A DNA stretch of 64,000 bases from G965202915 sp965205955 (GTDB lineage: Bacteria > Pseudomonadota > Gammaproteobacteria > Eutrophobiales > Eutrophobiaceae). Made by a program: the position numbers and the translations under genes. Location of the stretch: contig OZ242192.1 in NCBI GenBank assembly GCA_965205955.1, positions 1,922,001-1,986,000 on the forward strand, read 5' to 3'. The notes under the pieces were generated by a model. That model was not told where the DNA came from. It saw nothing but the letters and a program-made list of their open reading frames with translations, and ran no database searches. Shown here in pieces: positions 1-7,607 of this stretch. Each line of letters begins with the position of its first letter. The stretch's first letter is position 1.

Positions 1-838
1 ACTGTCTCAGGTGACATCATTTTAGCAGACGATTCACTAAGCCCCTTCTCGGTGATTTTTCGTTCTGAGTCAAGCAGTATCAAGCTGTCATTCCTGGTCA
101 CATCTGAAGGAATAACCCAAGATTATATCTCCGCCCCAATATTCTGAAACTTTGGTCGAAGGAGTGCCACCACCGACAGTCTCACATACGTCGGCTATCT
201 TCCTCCTCTCCCACCCCTCCGGTACGCCGTCCTTGATAGTAGCTTGTTCATGCCCCGGAAAGCGCAGATGCACAAACCACTCATTATAGAGTAGCCGTGC
301 CGCCTGCTCCAACAACTGAATGCGACGCCGGTTGTTTTCAATCAGGTCGTCGTAGGCAGAGGGGATAGAGGCAATGCGAGTTTGCTCTTGAAGCTCAGGT
401 GCTCGGATAATTGTGTTTTCTACTGCTATCTTCTGAGCCCTCTGTCTTCCAGATGCACCTATCATGCTTTTGATTGCAGGTTCTCTAATGACAGCAGAAC
501 AAGACAAGTAATAAACAAAGTCCGGGTCGGATATGCCCTTCCTTAGCGCGAAAAACTAAAAACTCTGTAGAACCAAATCCGCGCACATCTTTCAAATGGT
601 TTATTTTTGCTGTCTTTCCATGTTCCAAACATGGCGTGATGCGCGCAAAGATAGTATCATCATTTTCAAACTTGCTACCACCACGACCTTCCCAAATACG
701 AGCACAGCTAGGAAATACAGACTTCCTAAGTGGTTCAACATCTGACATCTCTATAAATTGGTAAGCGGTTCCTTTTTCAAGATAAATCTGAGGCTGCACC
801 TCAACAAAATCTCCAAATTTGAACTCTTTCCACTTCAT
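1..838 (-). pseudogene. hsdS: Type I restriction specificity subunit HsdS, frameshifted and cut by window edge
   Basis: HsdS gives a type I restriction-modification complex its DNA target through two target recognition domains. The first domain reads from the ATG at 838 (MKWKEFKFGDF), which has an AGGAGG sequence about 9 bases upstream and is preferred over the ATG at 871. The frame then breaks near 531-537. After a one-base shift it continues as ISDPDFVYYL and the conserved spacer ending in LYNEWFVHLRFPG. The second domain starts with GGGTPSTKVSEYWGGD and breaks again near 118-126, after which WVIPSDVTRND continues to the window edge. Both breaks look like one extra base. The gene follows fic and hsdM on the same strand. 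It is either a decaying gene or carries sequencing errors; the family assignment is secure. Confidence 0.8.
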
Positions 839-867
839 GCCCTCACCCCTCCTAAGCATTCGCCCGC

Positions 868-1872
868 TCATCGTATCCCCTGCCCCCGCTTAGTAAGACG
901 GTACCGTTGATTCTTGGTATTGGGCGTATCAGGATGCGTCATCTCAATGTATCCGCTTTGCAAAGCAGGCAGCAGATACCGCTCCCGCAACGACTTGCGG
1001 GCTTTCAATCCCATAGCCTGCTGGATCTCCTGCCGTGACATTTCCCCGTCCAGCACGGTCAGCAGGCGCTTTATCTGGGGGGTTAGTTGGGGGGTTTCCT
1101 GGGGAGTTTCCTGAGGGGTTTCCTGGGAGGTGTTGACCGCCTTGAGGATGATGTCCAGCATGAAGCTAATAAACGGAGTGCTTTCGCCTTGTGCCGAACT
1201 TTGCTGGATTGCGGCGTAGTAATCGCTCTGTGCGGCATGAACGAGACTCTCGACGGGCACATAGGCAAACAGGGTTTGCCATCGGGTCAGGATCAGGGTT
1301 TGCCAGAGCCGTCCCAGCCGCCCGTTTCCATCCTCAAAGGGGTGGATGAATTCAAATTCGTAGTGGAAAACTGAACTGGCAATCAGCGGATGTGTGTCGG
1401 CAGTGTTCAGCCATGCCAGCAGGTCTGCCATGAGTTGCGGCACGCGCTTGGCGGGCGGGGCGAGGTGATGTACCGCGTTTTGCCCCATCACCGCCACGCT
1501 GTTCACGCGGTAGCGCCCCGGAGCATCCAGTAGCGCGGTCATCAGAATCTCGTGCGCCTTGAGCAGATCGGTTTCGCTAACCGGACTCCATTGCAGGTAT
1601 TGGTCGTATGCCTGTATGGCGTTGCGCGCCTCCTGAATATCCTTTGGCGGGGCTATGACGGGTTTGCCATTGAGCAGCGTGGCAACCTGTTCCTCGCTGA
1701 GCGTATTGCCTTCAATGGCAAGGGAGCCTTGAATCGTACGGATGTGGTTTATTCGCCGTAAGCGTATATCTTGTAAAACCTCTGCCGCCTCCGCCCGGCC
1801 AAGCGCTTCGCCGATTTGTTCAACGCGGGTGAGAATGTGCGAGGTGATTGTGTATGGCGGCGCTTTACTCAT
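868..1872 (-). CDS. Fic-domain protein (probable AMP transferase) with C-terminal winged-helix region
   Basis: Fic proteins usually transfer AMP from ATP to a protein hydroxyl. Residues 177-188 read HPFEDGNGRLGR, an exact match to the catalytic HxFx(D/E)GNGRxxR motif. Residues 50-55 (SLAIEG) match the inhibitory (S/T)xxxE(G/N) motif on an N-terminal helix, so this is the type in which the inhibitory glutamate lies before the Fic core in the same chain. Around residues 252-265 a tetrapeptide ETPQ is repeated three times and followed by LTPQ, then comes a winged-helix-like tail, an arrangement common in stand-alone bacterial Fic proteins. The ATG overlaps the stop of the upstream 64-codon gene (ATGA), and the end lies 30 bases before hsdS, so all are probably co-transcribed with hsdM. 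The target is unknown. Confidence 0.9.
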   Translation of the reverse strand: MSKAPPYTITSHILTRVEQIGEALGRAEAAEVLQDIRLRRINHIRTIQGSLAIEGNTLSEEQVATLLNGKPVIAPPKDIQEARNAIQAYDQYLQWSPVSETDLLKAHEILMTALLDAPGRYRVNSVAVMGQNAVHHLAPPAKRVPQLMADLLAWLNTADTHPLIASSVFHYEFEFIHPFEDGNGRLGRLWQTLILTRWQTLFAYVPVESLVHAAQSDYYAAIQQSSAQGESTPFISFMLDIILKAVNTSQETPQETPQETPQLTPQIKRLLTVLDGEMSRQEIQQAMGLKARKSLRERYLLPALQSGYIEMTHPDTPNTKNQRYRLTKRGQGIR

Positions 1873-2063
1873 ATCTCATCATCGTTATACATCGCCGGAT
1901 CCGGTGGCACATGCGCCACCTTGCCGTCTCGCATGGTGACGATACAGGTGCCGGTCTGGTGGGCAATTTTATGGGCGCGTTTGGCCGCACGCAGGAGGGC
2001 GGGCATGACACCTTGCATGTCCGGATCATCAAGTGCGGATGATTGCCTGGCTGGTTGTTTCAT
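1869..2063 (-). CDS. Small hypothetical protein between hsdM and fic
   Basis: A 64-residue protein encoded between hsdM and fic. It starts at an ATG and its stop overlaps the fic start, so translation is probably coupled. The middle (LLRAAKRAHKIAHQTGTCIV) looks like a short amphipathic helix, followed by a strand-like segment (TMRDGKVAHVPPD). I do not recognise a named family with certainty; small proteins of this appearance occur near restriction and toxin genes. The position directly before a Fic gene makes an antitoxin or partner role possible, but the Fic protein already carries its own inhibitory helix, so this is speculation. Confidence 0.6.
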   Translation of the reverse strand: MKQPARQSSALDDPDMQGVMPALLRAAKRAHKIAHQTGTCIVTMRDGKVAHVPPDPAMYNDDEI

Positions 2064-2241
2064 GGGTTTTTTCCTTCTTCGATCAGGATGGGTATAGTAC
2101 CGCCGTTATTGATACGTTGTCAAAAATCTATGCTAATGGCGATACCTGTTTTCGAAATTGCGCAAGCCGGTATAAAACCGGCGGCGGATTCTGGAAGAAA
2201 AGGGGACAATCCACCGGCAATAATGATTTTCTTGCCGCCGC

Positions 2242-4377
2242 TCATATCCCCAGTTCTTCAAAATTTTTCTTGATCTTCGCTGCCAGCGTGACCGCTTCGG
2301 CATTGAGGTCTTCCAGCTCCACGTGGATTTCGCGCATGGTTTCCTCGAAGTCGAAATTGGCGTCTTCTTCTTCCGGCGCGACACCGACGTAGCGGCCGGG
2401 GGTCAGACTCCAGTCGTTGGCTTTGATTTCGGCGCGGCTTAGCAGTTTGACCAGCCCTTCGACGTCGCGGAGTCCGGCATCGGGAAAGCGTTCGATAAGC
2501 CAGTGCGCCTGCCACCAGAAGTAGTGCGCATCTTCCAGGTAACCGAGATCGGGATTGTCTTTTGGTTCAAATTGTTTGAGCACTTGTTGCCGGGCTTCGT
2601 ACATAGCCTTGCGGGCGCGATTAAGGTCTTGCCTGTTCCATGCCGTGTTGGATTTGGCGTTGCACTCTTTTTCACAGGTCTCGATTAGTCGTGTGATGAG
2701 TCTGCTGAGCAGGTCGGCTTGTTTTTTAATCAGGTTGTGGCTTGTTTCGGCTAACGGGGCGAGCCGGGCCACCGCTTTTTTGAGTGCGTTGTTATCGGTT
2801 TTTTGATTGTTCCATTTTGTCCGCTGCTCGGTTGCTGATTTTTTGCAGGCCTTCAGGTCGGCCTCAAAGGTGGTCAAAGCCTCGTTCAGTTCCTTGTATG
2901 TTTTCGCGTGGGTACCGTCCGCACTCTGCGTTCCGAGGAAAGGGATCAGCATATCCCGCAGGGCCGTGAGGGAGACGAGGAAGTCCGGTAACGGTTTAAT
3001 TGGTTTGCCTTTTTTATTGACTGCGTTGAAGCAGGCGTCGCTCTGGTCAAGGATGCGGATGCAGTAGTTGGCAACCAGGCCAAGATATTTATCGGTTTCG
3101 CCGCGATACAGCCAGACGATGGCCAGCAGGTTCTGTTGCTGCTCGGGGCTGAAGTCGTAGATCTTGCGCGTAACCTTGCGATAGACGTTGCGTGCGTCGA
3201 TCATCAGCACTTTGTCGTGGTGTGCTTTGGGTTTGTTGCGGTTGAGAAACCACAATTCGCAAGGCACGCTGCGGGTGTAGAAGAAGTTGGAGCGAATCGC
3301 GATCATGACCTCCACGTCGCCGATCTCCACCAGTTTCTGCCGCACCCTGGCCTCGCCACCGCCGGCACTGGAGGCCTGAGAAGACATGACAAAACCGGCG
3401 CGGCCGGTGGCACTCAAATAACTGTAGAAGTAGCTGATCCAGATGTAATTGCCGTTGCTGACTTTGTTCTTTTTGTTGACGCCGGGCAGGCCGAAGGGCA
3501 GGCGCGAGTCTGTCTTGACCTTGTCCGCGTCAATCTCGTCCACGTTGAACGGGGGATTGGCCATCACGTAGTCGGCCTTGCCCACCAGCTTGTGCGGGTC
3601 TTCGTAGTAGGTGATGGCCTCCTGGATGTCGCCCTCCAGCCCGTGGACGGCCAGGTTCATCTTGGCAAGACGAATGGTGGTGGCGTTCTTTTCCAGGCCG
3701 CGGAACGTGAGCCGGTCGGTCGGGCTTTTCCCGTGTTCCTCAACGATGTGCGCGCTCTGCACGAACATGCCGCCGGAACCGCAGGCCGGGTCGAGCACCG
3801 TGCCACCCTGGGGATCAAGCACGTGGGCGATCAGCGACACCAGGGAAACGGGGGTGAAAAACTCGCCGCCGTCGTGGGCTTTCTGGTCGGCGAATTGGGT
3901 TAGGAAGTATTCGTAGATGCGGCCGAAGACGTCGCCGGATACCCGTTTCAATTCGTCGGGGTTGAGCGTGCGCAGGAGTTGACCGAGCACGTCGTTGTTC
4001 AGCTCCTGATATTCGTTTTTGGGCAGGACACCGCGTAGATTTTCGTAGTCACTTTCTATGGACTCCATCGCTTTTCTGATGGCCTTGGCGCGGTCCTCGC
4101 TGTCGGGCAGTGCTACAAGGTAGCTGAACTGTGCTTCCGGTTGCAGAAGGATAGCGCTTTTGCGTGAGAAATCACCTTTAGCCGGTTTCAGCTTCTTTCC
4201 GCCCCGGGTTGGCAGCTCCTTTTCTATCGTATCTTTTACGGCAAGGTAGCGGTTGTAGGCGTGGCGCAGAAACATCAGGCCCATGACCGGCAGGAAATAC
4301 TCGTTGCTGGCATAGTTGGAGTTGGCACGTAGCGTGTCCGCCGCATTCCACAGGCGTTTTTCAATGTTCGGGTTCAA
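2242..4377 (-). CDS. hsdM: Type I restriction-modification DNA methyltransferase subunit HsdM
   Basis: HsdM methylates adenine in the type I target sequence using S-adenosylmethionine and is also required for restriction. The helical N-terminal domain covers roughly residues 5-150. The SAM-binding motif DPACGSGG is at 196-203 and the catalytic NPPF motif at 274-277. At 711 residues it is longer than the usual ~500, with an extended charged, coiled-coil-rich C-terminal part. The reading frame starts at TTG (4375-4377), giving LNPNIEKRLW, which suits the family N-terminus; no ATG precedes it in a suitable place. It is the first gene of the minus-strand unit that continues with a 64-codon gene, fic and hsdS. 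No hsdR is seen inside the window; it may lie to the left. Confidence 0.95.
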   Translation of the reverse strand: MNPNIEKRLWNAADTLRANSNYASNEYFLPVMGLMFLRHAYNRYLAVKDTIEKELPTRGGKKLKPAKGDFSRKSAILLQPEAQFSYLVALPDSEDRAKAIRKAMESIESDYENLRGVLPKNEYQELNNDVLGQLLRTLNPDELKRVSGDVFGRIYEYFLTQFADQKAHDGGEFFTPVSLVSLIAHVLDPQGGTVLDPACGSGGMFVQSAHIVEEHGKSPTDRLTFRGLEKNATTIRLAKMNLAVHGLEGDIQEAITYYEDPHKLVGKADYVMANPPFNVDEIDADKVKTDSRLPFGLPGVNKKNKVSNGNYIWISYFYSYLSATGRAGFVMSSQASSAGGGEARVRQKLVEIGDVEVMIAIRSNFFYTRSVPCELWFLNRNKPKAHHDKVLMIDARNVYRKVTRKIYDFSPEQQQNLLAIVWLYRGETDKYLGLVANYCIRILDQSDACFNAVNKKGKPIKPLPDFLVSLTALRDMLIPFLGTQSADGTHAKTYKELNEALTTFEADLKACKKSATEQRTKWNNQKTDNNALKKAVARLAPLAETSHNLIKKQADLLSRLITRLIETCEKECNAKSNTAWNRQDLNRARKAMYEARQQVLKQFEPKDNPDLGYLEDAHYFWWQAHWLIERFPDAGLRDVEGLVKLLSRAEIKANDWSLTPGRYVGVAPEEEDANFDFEETMREIHVELEDLNAEAVTLAAKIKKNFEELGI

Positions 4378-4505
4378 CGGTGACTCTCTACATATATCGG
4401 GTATGAGTTTCAGAGAAACGAGATTGCGTGTTCAAGGGTCCTTATACCTCTTCTGGGAGACTGGCGGCGGATTTCCTGGGAAAATTATCCATATAAGGAA
4501 TACTA

Positions 4506-4595
4506 TCAACTCTCCGACAGGTATTCATCCGCTGCTGCTACCGTTTCAGCAATGTCCTCCATTGTCTGCGCCGCCGATACAAACCCGGCTGCCGC
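4506..4595 (-). pseudogene. Possible hemL-like 3' fragment at the edge of the restriction island
   Basis: The minus-strand frame ending at 4506 reads AGFVSAAQTMEDIAETVAAA and then DEYLSES before a stop. This resembles the C-terminus of glutamate-1-semialdehyde aminotransferase (HemL), where a similar FxSxAHxxEDIxxTxxAA segment ends the protein. The upstream sequence does not continue as HemL, so at most about 29 codons remain. It lies between waaF and the hsd genes, where a recombination scar would be expected. The match is from memory of the family and is short, so confidence is low. Confidence 0.35.
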
Positions 4596-4653
4596 CCTTA
4601 ATTGTTTGTCTTGCATCCATGCAGGAGTATTGCAAAAAATTGACGGGATGGAG

Positions 4654-5670
4654 TCACAGCGCCTCCGCCTCGGCGCAGACCTGAGCCGGAGAAATCTCAT
4701 TCAGGCAGCGGTAATGTCCGTAGCGGCAGGTGCGCGCCCAGCAGGGGCTGCAATCGAGATTGCGCCACAGACATTTGGAGCGGGCAATCATTGGCGGTGT
4801 GTACGCCGGTGATGACATGCCATATATCGCGACCAGTGGGCAGCCGACAGCGGCGGCAATATGCATCAGCCCGGAGTCGTTGGTCACGGCAAGATCGGCG
4901 AGCGAGAGCAGGTCTATTGCTTCCTCCAGCGTCGTCCGCCCGCACAGATTCACCGCTGTACGGGCAACGGTCTCAATCTGCGCACCGTAAGCGCGGTCGG
5001 CGGCGGAGCCGAATACCCATACCTGCCAGCCATCATCGGCATAGCGCCGCGCAACCTCGGTAAAATGTTCGGGCGGCCAGCGCTTGGCCGGCCCGAACGC
5101 GGCCCCTGGCATCAATGCCAGCAGAGGCCCGTTCTTTTTCAGACCAATTTTCTCCAGACAGGCTGCGCGATTCTCTTTATCCACCGTTAGCGCGGGCGCC
5201 GGCGTGTCCACATCATAGGATAAAGTGCCGGGCGGCTGACCGAGAAACACAAAGCGGGTGACGATCCTGGGCATCGCCTCCTTATTGAGCGGACGCATGT
5301 CGTTGATCAGTCCATAGCGCATTTCCCCGCGAAACCCGGTTCTGACCGGCACCGCGGCGAACCATGGCAGCACAGCGGACTTCAAGGAGCGCGGCAAAGT
5401 TATAGCCCGTTGATAACCCTGCGCACGCAATTCCCTGCCAAGCCGGTAGCGCATGCGCAGCTTCAACTCTCCGTGTCCGGCAGGCATCTCGATTACCCGC
5501 GATACTTCAGGCATGCGCCGCAACAGCGCCCCGGACCATGCCGGCGCGACAACATCAATCGCGGCTGCAGCATCACGCCGCTTCAGCGATTTATACAGAC
5601 TCTGCGTCAATACCAGATCGCCGACCCAGGCGGGGCCGATCACCAGTATGCGTTTCGATATTGCAGCCAT
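4654..5670 (-). CDS. waaF: ADP-heptose:LPS heptosyltransferase II
   Basis: WaaF adds the second L-glycero-D-manno-heptose to the LPS inner core from ADP-heptose, at the cytoplasmic face of the inner membrane. The 338-residue protein has the glycosyltransferase family 9 layout: an N-terminal half beginning ILVIGPAWVGDLVLTQSLY, a central LMPGAAFGPAKRWP segment, and the C-terminal nucleotide-sugar site with NDSGLMHIAAAVGCPLVAIY. The length is normal. It starts at an ATG at 5670 and lies 170 bases after the lpxL-type gene on the same strand, so the two may share transcription in a small envelope-sugar/lipid A block. Assignment to WaaF rather than WaaC rests on the GPAWVGD start and the LPxSLKSA segment. 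Confidence 0.93.
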   Translation of the reverse strand: MAAISKRILVIGPAWVGDLVLTQSLYKSLKRRDAAAAIDVVAPAWSGALLRRMPEVSRVIEMPAGHGELKLRMRYRLGRELRAQGYQRAITLPRSLKSAVLPWFAAVPVRTGFRGEMRYGLINDMRPLNKEAMPRIVTRFVFLGQPPGTLSYDVDTPAPALTVDKENRAACLEKIGLKKNGPLLALMPGAAFGPAKRWPPEHFTEVARRYADDGWQVWVFGSAADRAYGAQIETVARTAVNLCGRTTLEEAIDLLSLADLAVTNDSGLMHIAAAVGCPLVAIYGMSSPAYTPPMIARSKCLWRNLDCSPCWARTCRYGHYRCLNEISPAQVCAEAEAL

Positions 5671-5840
5671 TCGATTCTAAATGCGGCCGCCAGCGGAACC
5701 GGCAAACCAATCACCCTCCCCGGTCTCTGAAAAATCATTGCGTGGCCGGGTTTCGCGGCAGCAGCCTGTTTGCCTCTTCGTAGTCCAGCGATCCTGCCGG
5801 GGAAAACCATGCGGAATAATAATCGACCACTACAGAAGTT

Positions 5841-6734
5841 TCAATGAACTCCCTGACAGAGTTGAAAACGCCGGTACAACCATAAGTACTGCTCCGGACA
5901 ACGGCGCACTAAATGCTCGATTGCCTGGTTCACGGCTGTGGCAGCGATTACCGGGTCGGCCGAGTAAATTTCCGGCGACGGTTCAAGAAAGCAGATGCGG
6001 TAGCCGTGCGCGTACGGCAGGCGCTGTGCGTACACAAATACCACCGGAGCATGGCGCGCAAGTTTAATCAGCAAGGTCATGGTAATAGCCGGATGCCCGA
6101 AAAATGGCGCAATCACCCTGCTGTCGGCAGGCGCCTTCTGATCGGGCAGGATCCCGATATTTTCGCCTGCGGCAAGTTTGCGTAGCAGTTTCTTTACACC
6201 GCCCATATCCGTCTGGCACAGTTTCAATCCGCCGGCTTCCCGGCCACCACGGATAAAATGCTCGACAATGCTGTAACGCGACCGTTTATACAGGCAATAA
6301 AGCGGACCATCGAGTGCGATATACAACCCCGCCAACTCCCAGCAGCCTAAATGCGGCGTTGCATAGATCACGCCCCGGCCCTGGGCCTCGGCCCGTGTAC
6401 GCACTTCCTCGCCCTCGACTTCGCGCACCAGCGCACGGATCTCCGGCTTGCCTATATGCCACAAATAGTCCGCTTCAAATACCAGCTTGCCGAGTTCCTG
6501 GAAACTGCGGCGCATCATCCTGTGTCTGTCGGACGCCTCCATCTCCGGGAAACACAATGCCAGGTTCGTGTCCGCTGTTTTCCGTGTTTTTAGTTTGAAC
6601 AGCGAGACCACAGTGACCAGCGTTACGCCAAGCCGTTGATTCATCGCCAGCGAAATGCGCTTTGATACCAATCGCAGCAGCGCCACTCCCAATACGATCA
6701 AAATCCAGCGGCGGTAATATTTGATGCGCTTCAA
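5841..6734 (-). CDS. Lipid A biosynthesis acyltransferase (LpxL/HtrB family)
   Basis: This family adds a secondary acyl chain to Kdo-lipid IVA in the inner membrane. Near the N-terminus a hydrophobic segment (RWILIVLGVALLRLV) anchors the protein. The catalytic HX4(D/E) motif appears as HLGCWE in TPHLGCWELAG, and GILPDQKAP is the usual second conserved block. The open frame runs upstream through the tRNA-Cys gene, which is not credible. A TTG at 6734 with AGGTG just upstream gives a 297-residue protein close to the family length. Acyl specificity cannot be read from the sequence. The C-terminus ends RRFQLCQGVH. Confidence 0.88.
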   Translation of the reverse strand: MKRIKYYRRWILIVLGVALLRLVSKRISLAMNQRLGVTLVTVVSLFKLKTRKTADTNLALCFPEMEASDRHRMMRRSFQELGKLVFEADYLWHIGKPEIRALVREVEGEEVRTRAEAQGRGVIYATPHLGCWELAGLYIALDGPLYCLYKRSRYSIVEHFIRGGREAGGLKLCQTDMGGVKKLLRKLAAGENIGILPDQKAPADSRVIAPFFGHPAITMTLLIKLARHAPVVFVYAQRLPYAHGYRICFLEPSPEIYSADPVIAATAVNQAIEHLVRRCPEQYLWLYRRFQLCQGVH

Positions 6735-6782
6735 TTCACACCTGATGTGCTGTGTGCCGGGGGTCCGTCCCGTTGAAATAAA

Positions 6783-6856
6783 TGGAGGCTGAGGTCGGAA
6801 TCGAACCGGCGTCCACGGCTTTGCAGGCCGCTGCATAACCACTCTGCCACTCAGCC
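6783..6856 (-). tRNA. tRNA-Cys (GCA)
   Basis: The minus strand folds as a tRNA of 74 bases including an encoded 3' CCA. It starts GGCTGAGTGG, has the anticodon loop CTGCAAA (anticodon GCA), the T loop GGTTCGATTCC, and the acceptor strand TCAGCC pairing with the 5' GGCTGA. It lies next to tRNA-Gly and pgsA, the same order known from Escherichia coli (pgsA-glyW-cysT). Confidence 0.96.
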
Positions 6857-6939
6857 AGAATGCACATGATAAATTGTATTTCGTTACCCCTCATAAGGAA
6901 AATAACAACATGCGACGAAGGCAATCGATCATTATGGAA

Positions 6940-7015
6940 TGGAGCGGGAAACGAGGTTCGAACTCGCGACCTCAACCTTGGCAAGGTTGCGCTCTACCAG
7001 CTGAGCTATTCCCGC
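6940..7015 (-). tRNA. tRNA-Gly (GCC)
   Basis: A 76-base minus-strand tRNA including CCA. The 5' GCGGGAA pairs with the 3' TTCCCGC, the D arm is AGCTCAGCTGGTAGAGC, the anticodon loop CTTGCCAAG contains GCC, and the T loop is GAGTTCGAACCTC. It is placed between pgsA and tRNA-Cys. Confidence 0.97.
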
Positions 7016-7058
7016 TAACAATCTATATTGTAGCCCGAAGCAAAGCCGTGTCAACTGT

Positions 7059-7607
7059 TCATCCTTTCAAGCGGGGCCAGGCGGCTATCAGATACTGGCA
7101 CATCGATATCAGTGTCAAACATGCCGCTATATACAGCAAGATGAGTCCGGCCTTATAAACAGGCAAGCCTAAAACGGGGTTGTGGTATATCAAAAACGCC
7201 AATGCAACCATCTGGGAGATGGTTTTTATCTTGCCCAATACCGAAACAGCGACCTTTTTTCGCGCACCGATCTCGGTCATCCATTCGCGCAATGCGGAAA
7301 CGGTAATTTCACGGCCGATAATTACCGCGGCCGGCAAGGCAAGCAAAATATCGGGGTTTTTCTGCACCAGCAGAACCAGCACAACGGCCACCAGCAACTT
7401 ATCTGCCACCGGATCGAGAAATGCTCCGAATGCGGACACTTGCGACCATTTTCTCGCCAGATAACCGTCGAACGCATCGGTGATCGCCGCCACAGAAAAT
7501 ACCGCACAAGCTACCGTATAATTCCATTCCACAGGTAAATAAAACAGAACCACAAACACCGGGATCGATATGATCCGCACCATGGTCAGGCTATTCGGCA
7601 CATTCAT
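7059..7607 (-). CDS. pgsA: CDP-diacylglycerol-glycerol-3-phosphate 3-phosphatidyltransferase
   Basis: PgsA makes phosphatidylglycerol phosphate from CDP-diacylglycerol and glycerol-3-phosphate in the inner membrane. The CDP-alcohol phosphotransferase signature D-x2-DG-x2-AR-x8-G-x3-D-x3-D is complete: D44, D47, G48, A51, R52, G61, D65, D69. Several hydrophobic segments span the 182 residues, a normal length. The ATG overlaps the uvrC stop by 4 bases (ATGA), so it is translationally coupled to uvrC, as in many gammaproteobacteria; tRNA-Gly follows within 45 bases. Confidence 0.97.
   Translation of the reverse strand: MNVPNSLTMVRIISIPVFVVLFYLPVEWNYTVACAVFSVAAITDAFDGYLARKWSQVSAFGAFLDPVADKLLVAVVLVLLVQKNPDILLALPAAVIIGREITVSALREWMTEIGARKKVAVSVLGKIKTISQMVALAFLIYHNPVLGLPVYKAGLILLYIAACLTLISMCQYLIAAWPRLKG

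Noticed and set aside
3136..3903. 255-codon plus-strand frame inside hsdM
   Set aside because: It is antisense to conserved HsdM motifs and has no recognisable domain.
5681..5840. Protein-like minus-strand frame just after the lpxL-type stop
   Set aside because: About 40 codons in a shifted frame, but the lpxL-type protein already has a plausible end and no homologous tail is recognised.
6735..6842. Extended N-terminus of the lpxL-type gene up to 6842
   Set aside because: The extension would be translated from the tRNA-Cys gene; the TTG at 6734 gives the normal family length.
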